Assembly (NCBI RefSeq): GCF_947169445.1
Contig: NZ_CAMVPU010000030.1
Span: 1-47,170, forward strand
Source: an uncultured Butyrivibrio sp.
GTDB taxonomy: Bacteria; Bacillota; Clostridia; Lachnospirales; Lachnospiraceae
Direction: 5' to 3'
DNA length: 47,170 nucleotides
Of the stretch, positions 1 to 7,137 are shown piece after piece. The position numbers and the translations under genes are program-made. Position 1 is the first letter of the stretch. Every line of letters begins with the position of its first letter. The notes beneath the pieces are model-generated. The model saw nothing but the letters and a program-made list of their open reading frames with translations. It did no database searches and was not told where the DNA came from.

Positions 1-101
1 ATGAACTTACCCTGTACAGGAGCCTTTGAATCAGAAACGATAATTCTGTAGAAAGGAACCTTCTTCTTACCAATTCTCTTTAATCTCATCTTTACTGCCA
101 T
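1..101 (-). CDS. rpsP: 30S ribosomal protein S16 (partial, runs off the window)
   Basis: Only the first 33 codons lie in the window; the gene continues past base 1. The translation begins MAVKMRLKRIGKKKVPFYRI, the strongly conserved N-terminus of ribosomal protein S16, a small-subunit assembly protein that contacts 16S rRNA. A good ribosome binding site (GGAGG, plus-strand bases 111-115) lies 9 nt before the ATG. It follows ffh by 82 bp on the same strand, and ffh-rpsP is a common Firmicutes order, usually continuing to rimM, trmD and rplS. Identification is by the recognisable N-terminal sequence. Confidence 0.95.
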   Translation of the reverse strand, partial: MAVKMRLKRIGKKKVPFYRIIVSDSKAPVQGKF

Positions 102-156
102 TTTTAATTTCCTCCATTAAATAAATAAAATAGGTATTTGTTAATTTTATATGTAT

Positions 157-178
157 AAAACAGCTAATTAGCTGATAG
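157..178 (-). terminator. Weak hairpin between ffh and rpsP (possible partial terminator)
   Basis: On the minus strand a short self-complementary element (CAGCT, AATT loop, AGCTG; plus bases 161-174) is followed by TTTTAT just after the ffh stop. A 5-bp stem is weak, so it may lower rather than stop read-through into rpsP. Confidence 0.3.
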
Positions 179-183
179 ACATA

Positions 184-1557
184 TCAAAATGGGAATCTGC
201 CGCCCTTAAATCCTCCAAGGCCGCCAAACTTACCAAAGCCTTTTTTGCCGCCCATAAGACCGGGCATCTGTTTCATCATCTTCTGCATCTGTTCAAACTG
301 TTTGATAAATCTGTTAACATCTGCAATATCATTACCTGAGCCCTTAGCAATTCTAAATTTGCGTTGTGGACTCATGAGCTTTGGATTCTTACGCTCTTCG
401 GGTGTCATGGAAAGTACAATTGCTTCCATCCTTACAAGCTGTTTCTCATCAGGAAGCATATCATCACCAATCTTACCCATTCCGGGAAGCATTGACATAA
501 TGGATGATAAACCACCCATATTTCTCATAGCCTTCATGCTCTCTAGATACATCTCAAAGTCGATCTTGCCCTTCTTCATCTTCTGGGCCATTTCACGATC
601 TTTTTCAGCATCTCTCTCAGCATTGGCTTCAACAGCCTTATCAATAAGACTAAGTACATCACCCATGCCAAGAATACGGCTGGCCATTCTGTCGGGATAG
701 AACTGCTCTAAATCTGAGAGCTTCTCACCCATACCAATGTACAAAATAGGCTTACCGGTAACAGCCTTGGTAGAAAGAGCTGCACCACCTCTGGAATCAC
801 CATCCATCTTGGAAAGAACGATTCCATCTATACCAACCTTGTCGTTAAATTCTGTAGCAACATTCACGGCCTCCTGACCGGTCATGGCATCAACAACAAG
901 AAGTGTCTGGTGTACTTCAACTGCATTCTTGATATCAACAAGTTCCTGCATCATGATGTCATCAACTTGAAGTCTACCTGCAGTATCTATGATAACAACA
1001 TTGTTGCCATTCTTCTTGGCTTCATCCATAGAAGCCTTGGCAATATCAACCGGATCAGCATGTGAACCAAGAGTAAAGAAATCAACTTGCTGTCTCTGGG
1101 CATTTATCTGCAACTGATCGATAGCGGCCGGTCTGTAAATATCACATGCAACAAGAAGAGGTTTCCTTCCCTTCATCTTGACCTTGCCGGCAATCTTGGC
1201 TGCAGTAGTTGTCTTACCAGCACCCTGAAGACCACACATCATGATAACTGTAATCTCATTAGTAGGTCTAAGTGAAATCTCAGTTGTCTCAGATCCCATG
1301 AGGGAAATCATTTCCTCATTAACGATCTTGATAACCATCTGAGCAGGATTAAGTCCGTTAAGAACATCTTCACCAACAGCTCTTTCCTGAACAGAAGAAA
1401 TAAACTGCTTAACAACCTTGAAGCTAACGTCAGCCTCAAGAAGAGCCATTTTAACTTCCTTCAGAGCAGCCTTAACGTCTTCTTCTGTCAAACGTCCCTT
1501 GCTGCGAAGGTTCTTGAAAACATTTTGTAATTTATCAGTAAGACTCTCAAAAGCCAT
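184..1557 (-). CDS. ffh: Signal recognition particle GTPase Ffh (SRP54)
   Basis: Ffh is the protein subunit of the bacterial signal recognition particle. It binds signal sequences on nascent chains and, with 4.5S/6S-type SRP RNA and FtsY, delivers ribosomes to the SecYEG translocon. The protein has 457 residues, normal for the family. Visible parts are the helical N domain (about 1-95), the G domain with P-loop GLQGAGKTT (109-117), DTAGR (191-195) and SKMDGD (249-254), and a methionine-rich M domain (about 325-435) ending in a Gly/Phe-rich tail. It starts 3 bp after the ylxM stop, with a GAGGAG ribosome site inside the end of ylxM, so translation is probably coupled. Its receptor gene ftsY lies about 5 kb away on the same strand. 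Confidence 0.98.
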   Translation of the reverse strand: MAFESLTDKLQNVFKNLRSKGRLTEEDVKAALKEVKMALLEADVSFKVVKQFISSVQERAVGEDVLNGLNPAQMVIKIVNEEMISLMGSETTEISLRPTNEITVIMMCGLQGAGKTTTAAKIAGKVKMKGRKPLLVACDIYRPAAIDQLQINAQRQQVDFFTLGSHADPVDIAKASMDEAKKNGNNVVIIDTAGRLQVDDIMMQELVDIKNAVEVHQTLLVVDAMTGQEAVNVATEFNDKVGIDGIVLSKMDGDSRGGAALSTKAVTGKPILYIGMGEKLSDLEQFYPDRMASRILGMGDVLSLIDKAVEANAERDAEKDREMAQKMKKGKIDFEMYLESMKAMRNMGGLSSIMSMLPGMGKIGDDMLPDEKQLVRMEAIVLSMTPEERKNPKLMSPQRKFRIAKGSGNDIADVNRFIKQFEQMQKMMKQMPGLMGGKKGFGKFGGLGGFKGGRFPF

Positions 1558-1560
1558 CTA

Positions 1561-1905
1561 TTATGTAAGCTCCTCTAAAATTTTTACAGATATGGATCTA
1601 ATCCTGTTCTTTAATTCAGAAGCATCTGCAAAATCATCATTAGCCAGATCATCGAGTTCCTGAGCTGATGCCTTGATAGCTTCAAATCTGCGGATCATAT
1701 GAAGTCTCTCTTCATAACCTTCCAAAGTATTGGTGCATCTCTTTATAAGATCATGTACTCCCTGTTTGCTGATACCGTTCTCATCAGCAATTTCTGTAAG
1801 AGACATATCATTATAAACAGCAGCCTCATATATTTCTTTTTGATGGTCAGTCAGAAGCTCGCCATAAAAATCATACAACAAGCCTTGCTCTACGATTTTC
1901 TTCAT
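1561..1905 (-). CDS. ylxM: YlxM/p13-like putative SRP-associated DNA-binding protein
   Basis: A 114-residue protein of the YlxM (UPF0122) family, which is almost always encoded directly upstream of ffh and thought to interact with or regulate the SRP pathway. It is a small sigma-factor-like helix-turn-helix protein; the HTH is visible at about residues 35-56 (SLTEIADENG-ISKQGVHDLI). I chose the ATG at 1905, reading MKKIVEQ, because AGAGGA lies 6 nt upstream. The frame stays open for nine more codons upstream, but that extension has no ribosome site and reaches toward the -10 box. The stop is 3 bp before ffh. Confidence 0.93.
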   Translation of the reverse strand: MKKIVEQGLLYDFYGELLTDHQKEIYEAAVYNDMSLTEIADENGISKQGVHDLIKRCTNTLEGYEERLHMIRRFEAIKASAQELDDLANDDFADASELKNRIRSISVKILEELT

Positions 1906-1937
1906 ATTAGTCCTCTTTAGCATTAAGCACAATGAGT

Positions 1938-1966
1938 ATAATATACAAAATAAATCCTAGTGTCAA
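1938..1966 (-). promoter_or_regulatory. Sigma-A-type promoter for ylxM-ffh
   Basis: On the minus strand TTGACA (plus 1961-1966) is separated by exactly 17 bp from TATTAT (plus 1938-1943), 32 bp upstream of the chosen ylxM start. The near-consensus match suggests a strong promoter of its own for ylxM-ffh-rpsP. Confidence 0.75.
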
Positions 1967-1984
1967 GTATTTTTTCTTGACACT
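1959..1984. promoter_or_regulatory. 9-bp dyad overlapping the ylxM -35 box (possible operator)
   Basis: A perfect inverted repeat AGTGTCAAG (1959-1967) and CTTGACACT (1976-1984) with an 8-bp A/T spacer covers the -35 hexamer of the ylxM promoter. Two arms about two helical turns from end to end fit a dimeric regulator. It could also act as a weak terminator for the araC-type gene ending at 2044, but there is no clear T-run after it in that direction. Confidence 0.45.
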
Positions 1985-2043
1985 TGGATTTATAAACATT
2001 CTCGTTAAATGTCATATGCATCTGTAAATTAATTCATGGATTA

Positions 2044-2919
2044 TCATATTTTTATCTCTGATGGTATTATACCAAGCTGATTCTTAAAGGCTCTGCTAAA
2101 AGAGGAATAATCCTTAAATCCGCATTCAAGGCAGGCAGTTGTCGCAGGAACTCCGGACATAATAAGGTTTCTGGCAAGAAGAATCCTCTTTTCCGATATA
2201 TACTGATGTATCGAATAGCCGGTTTCGTTCTTAAATATCCTCATCATATGATATTTACTCATATAAAAATGATCCGCCAAAAAATCTATGGACAAATCTT
2301 CGGATAAATTTTCGGAAATATAAGATATTAGTTCTATAACCTTACGATTATATCTCGCTTCCGGCTTAAAGCCGAAATCTTCTTTTATGCAGGCCCTGTT
2401 AAAACTAATCAGTGCTCTTAGTACATCAATCCTTGTTAGCAGTTCTCCTGCATATTCATCCTTTTCCTTTTTGATATCTTCCTCAATCCTACTGAATTTT
2501 TCAAAAATATCAGCACTTACGTCTCCCGGAAATCTTACAACAAAGCTTTCCATTTCCTTGGCTTTGTTAAAAGAATCAAGAAGACCATATTCAGAAAGGA
2601 ATCCGTCACTTAGATACAAAATAATTCTGTCATATTCTGAATTATCATTCTCACTTGATGAAGGTTTATGAATAAGGTCCCTATTTACAAGCACAAAATC
2701 GAAGGGCAAGAGTTCGTACTCTCGTCCTTCGATCAAATATCTGATATTACCGGAAAGAACCAGTATCAGTTTATGAAAATCATGATAATGATAAGGAATG
2801 TCAAACTGTTCACGATTCCTTATATGAAAGAATTTAAAATCCTGATTGAGATATCCCTTCTGCTCGTAAGCTGAAAAAGGAAGCTTTTCGTCAAAGTCAT
2901 TTACCATATTCGTTATCAT
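2044..2919 (-). CDS. AraC-family transcriptional regulator
   Basis: A 291-residue regulator with the standard two-part layout. The N-terminal cupin-type sensor has a histidine-rich strand (PYHYHDFHK, about 42-50) and a typical LVLSG turn. The C-terminal pair of AraC helix-turn-helices spans about 203-291 (LSIDFLADHFYMSKYHMMRIFK, then ACLECGFKDYSSFSRAFKNQLGIIPSE). The inducer and targets cannot be read from the sequence. It starts 3 bp after the GH25 gene stop and is the last gene of the ilvA-yitT-GH25 run. The ribosome site is weak; a second in-frame ATG follows four codons later (2907). Being last in this run, it may control the run itself or an unlinked sugar or stress gene. Confidence 0.9.
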   Translation of the reverse strand: MITNMVNDFDEKLPFSAYEQKGYLNQDFKFFHIRNREQFDIPYHYHDFHKLILVLSGNIRYLIEGREYELLPFDFVLVNRDLIHKPSSSENDNSEYDRIILYLSDGFLSEYGLLDSFNKAKEMESFVVRFPGDVSADIFEKFSRIEEDIKKEKDEYAGELLTRIDVLRALISFNRACIKEDFGFKPEARYNRKVIELISYISENLSEDLSIDFLADHFYMSKYHMMRIFKNETGYSIHQYISEKRILLARNLIMSGVPATTACLECGFKDYSSFSRAFKNQLGIIPSEIKI

Positions 2920-2922
2920 TCA

Positions 2923-4011
2923 TCAATAGTCCGTGATACAAATATCCAAATCTACGCTGCCATCAATTCCATCAACTCTTCCTGATGAAGTAAACTGCCA
3001 TACATCAAAATGATATGGATAATAAAGCGGTGTGCCATAATATGCTATCCAGATACCATAATCATCTACATCCTTGGCATCCATAAGAAGTGTAAAGGAT
3101 TTAACATTGCCGTAAACCATTGGAATATATCCGGCGCTTCTTACAGTATCGCAAAAAGTCTTAACTACAGTCTCATACTGATCTGATGTCATATCAACGG
3201 TTCTGGCATTATCAGAATCAGCTGACTCTACATCAATTACAACCGGATACTTAACGTCATAGGGTTCAATAGAGTCTAAAACAAGCTGAATCTCATCCAA
3301 AGCCTCAGCTTCATTCAAAGCCTGGGAATAAAAATACACGCCAACATCGATTCCGTTTTCAGTGGCACCTTTAATGTTAGTCTCAAAATAATCATCCACC
3401 AGGATTTTTCCTTCTGTAGTGCCTCTAAGTCCTACACGTATAAAAGCGAAATCAATCCCTGCAGCAGCAACCTTCTCCCAATCAATCTTCCCCTGAAATC
3501 TGGAAACATCGATTCCTTTTTTGACATGAATACTTGAATCTTCTCCGACATATTCAAGGAAGCCATCATCACCCACTTCAAAGTCGCTTTCAGTAAAGCC
3601 ATGATGCTCAATAGAATCAAGAATCGGAAAGAAATAATATCTTCCTGAGCTTGCCACCACCATCTGATCAGGGAAAAGAGATCTGATGGTCGAAGTTGTA
3701 CCTTCACCGGCTTCGAGCTTGGACTGGATCATTTCTTTGATAGAATTTGTGGTCTCAATTTCAGCTTCATGCTTGGCTGTTTCAACAAGTCTTTCTGCCT
3801 CAGTAGTAGTATAATAACCCTCACTGTTAAGGGCATCCAGCTCACTTTTAACTGCTTCTTCCTCTCTTTTCAGAGAAGCATTCTTAATAAGCAGCATAAT
3901 ACTGAAGGATAACGCCAAAAGCGCAACCAGACTAAGGAAAATTATAGAAACAATATTATGTGTATTTCTTACGCCAATTCTCTCTCTTGTATCTTGGGAA
4001 TTATTACTCAT
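2923..4011 (-). CDS. Membrane-anchored glycoside hydrolase family 25 muramidase
   Basis: A GH25 (Chalaropsis-type) lysozyme that would cleave the MurNAc-GlcNAc bond of peptidoglycan outside the membrane. It has 362 residues from the ATG at 4011. A cytoplasmic N-terminus (1-19) is followed by one uncleaved membrane anchor (about 20-42), a charged probably coiled segment (45-105), a linker, and the GH25 domain (about 163-362). The acidic catalytic-site residues are visible in GIDVSRFQG (Asp168) and VVIDVES (Asp260, Glu262), and the domain has the usual DVWQF strand near its end. A GTG two codons upstream (4017) overlaps the yitT stop as GTGA and is the alternative start; I prefer the ATG for its spacing from GAGAG. 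The anchor implies local wall remodelling rather than a secreted lysin. Confidence 0.9.
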   Translation of the reverse strand: MSNNSQDTRERIGVRNTHNIVSIIFLSLVALLALSFSIMLLIKNASLKREEEAVKSELDALNSEGYYTTTEAERLVETAKHEAEIETTNSIKEMIQSKLEAGEGTTSTIRSLFPDQMVVASSGRYYFFPILDSIEHHGFTESDFEVGDDGFLEYVGEDSSIHVKKGIDVSRFQGKIDWEKVAAAGIDFAFIRVGLRGTTEGKILVDDYFETNIKGATENGIDVGVYFYSQALNEAEALDEIQLVLDSIEPYDVKYPVVIDVESADSDNARTVDMTSDQYETVVKTFCDTVRSAGYIPMVYGNVKSFTLLMDAKDVDDYGIWIAYYGTPLYYPYHFDVWQFTSSGRVDGIDGSVDLDICITDY

Positions 4012-4013
4012 GC

Positions 4014-4895
4014 TCACATTCTCTCGTCAAAATAGCTTTTATATCCCTCTCCGAATATCTCACTGGCACTTGAAACTATCATAAATGCATTAGGATCTTC
4101 TTCCCTCACGATATCCTCAGCTAAAGGCGAAAGGCGTTTTCTTATGGCACACATGATTACTTTTTTATTCTCACCGCTGTAAGCACCCTGAGCAAAAACA
4201 TGTGTGACACCAATATCAAGTTCATCAAGAAGTCTCGCTGTAATGATATCCGGATGATCTGAAATTATGTATATAAGCTTAGCCCCGTCTCTGCCGTAAA
4301 GAACCAAATCAAGTACAGAAGATGTAACCATTACTGACAAAAATGAATATAGTGCAGCCGTGATATCATTAAATACAAATCCGGCAATTATCAGCACCAC
4401 AACATCAGTCATAATGTAAAGCATTCCAGTTTTGATATGAGGGTATTTTAATCTTAATAATTTAATTATAACATCAGTTCCGCCACTGGTAGCATGACTT
4501 TTGAAAACAAGTCCCATTGCAATGGCAGATAAAGAACTACCTATAGTAACACCAAGAATAATATCCTTGATGGCATAAGCACCAAGGTACTTACTTGTAA
4601 GATCTGTTGCCCAGGAAATTACAGAAGTTGCATATATTGTAGATATGGTAAATCTAATTCCAAATTTCCATATTGCAACTATCAGGATCGGTATGTTCAT
4701 GATCAGGAACCACATACCGGTACCTATCGGAATAAGTCTGTTTAGTACAATCGCAAGACCGGTAATTCCTCCCGGGGCAATATTATTTGGATCGATCAAA
4801 AGAGCTGTTGAAAATCCGTACAATGAAGCTGCAAAAGTAATTACCAGATACTCCAGTGCTCTTTTTTTAATATTATTCTTTTTGATACTGCTCAT
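4014..4895 (-). CDS. YitT family membrane protein (DUF161 plus DUF2179)
   Basis: A 293-residue integral membrane protein of the YitT/YpjC family. It has five to six hydrophobic helices in the first two thirds, including a glycine- and proline-rich segment (DPNNIAPGGITGLAI, about 31-45) typical of DUF161. A soluble C-terminal DUF2179 domain follows (about 200-290), a ferredoxin-like fold related to PII-type sensors. The function of the family is unknown; it is often suspected to be a transporter or regulator. The start lies 1 bp from the ilvA stop, so the pair is coupled. The ribosome site AAGGAC is a little distant (11 nt). Confidence 0.9.
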   Translation of the reverse strand: MSSIKKNNIKKRALEYLVITFAASLYGFSTALLIDPNNIAPGGITGLAIVLNRLIPIGTGMWFLIMNIPILIVAIWKFGIRFTISTIYATSVISWATDLTSKYLGAYAIKDIILGVTIGSSLSAIAMGLVFKSHATSGGTDVIIKLLRLKYPHIKTGMLYIMTDVVVLIIAGFVFNDITAALYSFLSVMVTSSVLDLVLYGRDGAKLIYIISDHPDIITARLLDELDIGVTHVFAQGAYSGENKKVIMCAIRKRLSPLAEDIVREEDPNAFMIVSSASEIFGEGYKSYFDERM

Positions 4896-4896
4896 T

Positions 4897-6123
4897 TTAA
4901 ATATTTGTCCTTACAATTCTTGGTTTATAACCATTTTCATTAAGAGCATCAATAATCTGCTCCTTATGCTCTGTTCCAAAAGCTTCAAGTGTAATTCTAA
5001 GCTCAACGGCAGCATTTCTGTTTATAGAAACGAACTGATTATGCTCAAGCTTAATTACATTACCGTTAACCTGTGCAATGATGCCGGATACTCTTGAAAG
5101 TTCACCTGGCTTATCAGGAAGAAGTACAGAAACAGTAAATATTCTGTCTCTCATAATAAGTCCCTGCTGTACAACTGAAGACATGGTTATGATGTCCATA
5201 TTTCCGCCGGAAAGAACACAGGCAATTTTTTTATCTTTTACATCGAGCTGTTTAAGAGCCGCAACTGACAAAAGACCTGAATTCTCCACAACCATCTTAT
5301 GGTTTTCTACCATATCAAGGAATGAAACAACAAGATCCTCATCCGGAACAGTTATAATGTCATCGATATTCTTGGAAAGATAAGGGAAAATCTTCTCTCC
5401 AGGCTTCTTTACAGCAGTACCGTCAGCAATGGTATTAACACTTGGAAGTGTAACCACATGTCCGGCCTTTATAGACTCCTGCATGCAGTTTGCTCCGGCC
5501 GGCTCGACACCAATAACCTTGATCTTGGGGTTAAGGAGCTTGGCAAGAGTAGAAACACCTGTTGCAAGACCGCCTCCACCGATTGGAACAAGGATATAAT
5601 CCACAGTAGGAAGTTCTTTGATGATCTCCATAGCGATAGTTCCCTGACCTGTTGCAACATCAAGATCATCAAAAGGATGAACCATTGTATATCCAAATTC
5701 CTTGGAAAGCTCAAGTGCTTTTTCGTAGGCTTCATCATATACATTGCCATGAAGAACAACTTCTGCTCCAAGAGCTTTAGTTCTATTTACCTTGATAAGT
5801 GGAGTTGATGTCGGCATAACAATTGTAGCCTTAACTCCATATCTCTTTGCAGCATACGCTACACCCTGAGCGTGGTTACCGGCAGATGCAGTAATAAGTC
5901 CCTTCGCTCTCTCTTCTTCTGAAAGAGTTGTAATCTTATAATATGCTCCCCTAACCTTATATGCACCGGTCCTCTGAAGGTTTTCAGGCTTAAGGTATAC
6001 TTTATTACCTGTACTATTGCTCCAGTAGTCACTGTAAATAAGCTTTGTTTCCAGGGTTACCTTCTTAACATCCTCGTAGGCTTCCTCAAACCTGTCGAGA
6101 GTCATCTTCTTTTCATCTGCCAT
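4897..6123 (-). CDS. ilvA: Threonine ammonia-lyase (threonine dehydratase), medium form with one ACT domain
   Basis: A PLP enzyme that deaminates L-threonine to 2-oxobutanoate, the first committed step to isoleucine or a catabolic route to propionate. The fold-type II core has the PLP lysine in LQRTGAYKVRGA (about residue 56), a glycine-rich phosphate loop (PIGGGGLATG, about 182-191) and VLSGGN near 307. A single C-terminal ACT domain (about 325-408) makes this the medium form; the classical biosynthetic IlvA has a double ACT-like domain. The start is the ATG at 6123 (MADEKK), 8 nt after AAGGAG. An in-frame GTG three codons upstream lies too close to that site. It is the first of a four-gene run inserted between ftsY and ylxM. 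Confidence 0.94.
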   Translation of the reverse strand: MADEKKMTLDRFEEAYEDVKKVTLETKLIYSDYWSNSTGNKVYLKPENLQRTGAYKVRGAYYKITTLSEEERAKGLITASAGNHAQGVAYAAKRYGVKATIVMPTSTPLIKVNRTKALGAEVVLHGNVYDEAYEKALELSKEFGYTMVHPFDDLDVATGQGTIAMEIIKELPTVDYILVPIGGGGLATGVSTLAKLLNPKIKVIGVEPAGANCMQESIKAGHVVTLPSVNTIADGTAVKKPGEKIFPYLSKNIDDIITVPDEDLVVSFLDMVENHKMVVENSGLLSVAALKQLDVKDKKIACVLSGGNMDIITMSSVVQQGLIMRDRIFTVSVLLPDKPGELSRVSGIIAQVNGNVIKLEHNQFVSINRNAAVELRITLEAFGTEHKEQIIDALNENGYKPRIVRTNI

Positions 6124-6222
6124 AATGCCCACTCCTTAGCTTTCATACAATATATATTTTCTCCAGGTCAATCTTATATGCCTGTAAAAGACACATATAT
6201 GACTTCTTGAATACAAATCACA

Positions 6223-7137
6223 TCACGCAAAAAGTGCATTTACAAATTCATCTGAATTAAATCTTTCAAGGTCATCCAGACCTTCACCAACACCGATGTA
6301 CTTAACCGGAATATTAAGCTCAGAAACTATAGCTACTGCTATTCCGCCCTTCGCGGTACCATCCAGTTTGGTAAGAACAATACCAGTAAGGCTTGCAGCT
6401 TCTCCAAACTCTCTTGCCTGATTAAGCGCATTCTGTCCCGTTGTACCATCAAGTACAATAAAGTTTTCACGGCAAACATCGCCAAGCTCTTTATCAATAA
6501 TTCTATTCATCTTGGCAAGTTCTTCCATAAGATTCTTTTTATTATGGAGTCTGCCAGCGGTATCTACGATCAAAATATCAATATTTCTAGCCTTGAAAGC
6601 ACCAACAGCGTCATAAATAACACTTGCCGGATCAGCTCCCTCTTTACCGGTAATAATCGGTGTACCTGCTCTGTCAGCCCAGCCCTGAAGCTGTTCTGTC
6701 GCAGCTGCTCTGTAGGTATCCGCAGCGGCTATAAGAACTTTTTTGCCCTTTCTCTTGTAAATAGAAGCAAGTTTACCAACAGAGGTAGTCTTACCAACGC
6801 CATTAACACCAATTACGAAAATAACAGTACGCTTATCCTCGAAGTCATAGGCATGTTCATCAGTCTGCATCTGATTTCTGATATCTTCAATAAGTAATTC
6901 CTTACACTCAACAGGGTCCTTAATATGACGTTCCTTAACCTGAGAACGAAGTTCATCCATGATCTTACTAGTAGCGTTGATTCCTATATCTCCCATAATA
7001 AGAGTTTCTTCGAGTTCCTCATAGAAATCGTCATCTATATTGGAAAAGCCATTAAATACATTATCTATGCCCTTCGCAATATTATCTCTTGTCTTAGTAA
7101 GACCTTGTTGTAACTTGGAAAAAAAACTATTAGCCAT
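6223..7137 (-). CDS. ftsY: Signal recognition particle receptor GTPase FtsY
   Basis: The membrane-docking receptor for the SRP-ribosome complex and partner GTPase of Ffh. It has 304 residues, the short Gram-positive form without the long acidic A domain of E. coli. The N domain is at about 1-95 and the G domain has GVNGVGKTT (110-118), DTAGR (192-196) and TKLDG (256-260). The start overlaps the smc stop by one base (TAATG), implying translational coupling. In many Firmicutes ylxM-ffh follows directly; here four unrelated genes intervene. Confidence 0.98.
   Translation of the reverse strand: MANSFFSKLQQGLTKTRDNIAKGIDNVFNGFSNIDDDFYEELEETLIMGDIGINATSKIMDELRSQVKERHIKDPVECKELLIEDIRNQMQTDEHAYDFEDKRTVIFVIGVNGVGKTTSVGKLASIYKRKGKKVLIAAADTYRAAATEQLQGWADRAGTPIITGKEGADPASVIYDAVGAFKARNIDILIVDTAGRLHNKKNLMEELAKMNRIIDKELGDVCRENFIVLDGTTGQNALNQAREFGEAASLTGIVLTKLDGTAKGGIAVAIVSELNIPVKYIGVGEGLDDLERFNSDEFVNALFA

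Noticed and set aside
2923..4011. GH25 muramidase considered as a phage endolysin
   Set aside because: It has an N-terminal membrane anchor, no holin or other phage genes nearby, and housekeeping neighbours.
6124..6222. Possible promoter for ilvA (TTGACC upstream of TATATATTGTATG)
   Set aside because: No -10 hexamer lies at 16-18 bp from the -35-like box; not convincing enough to list.
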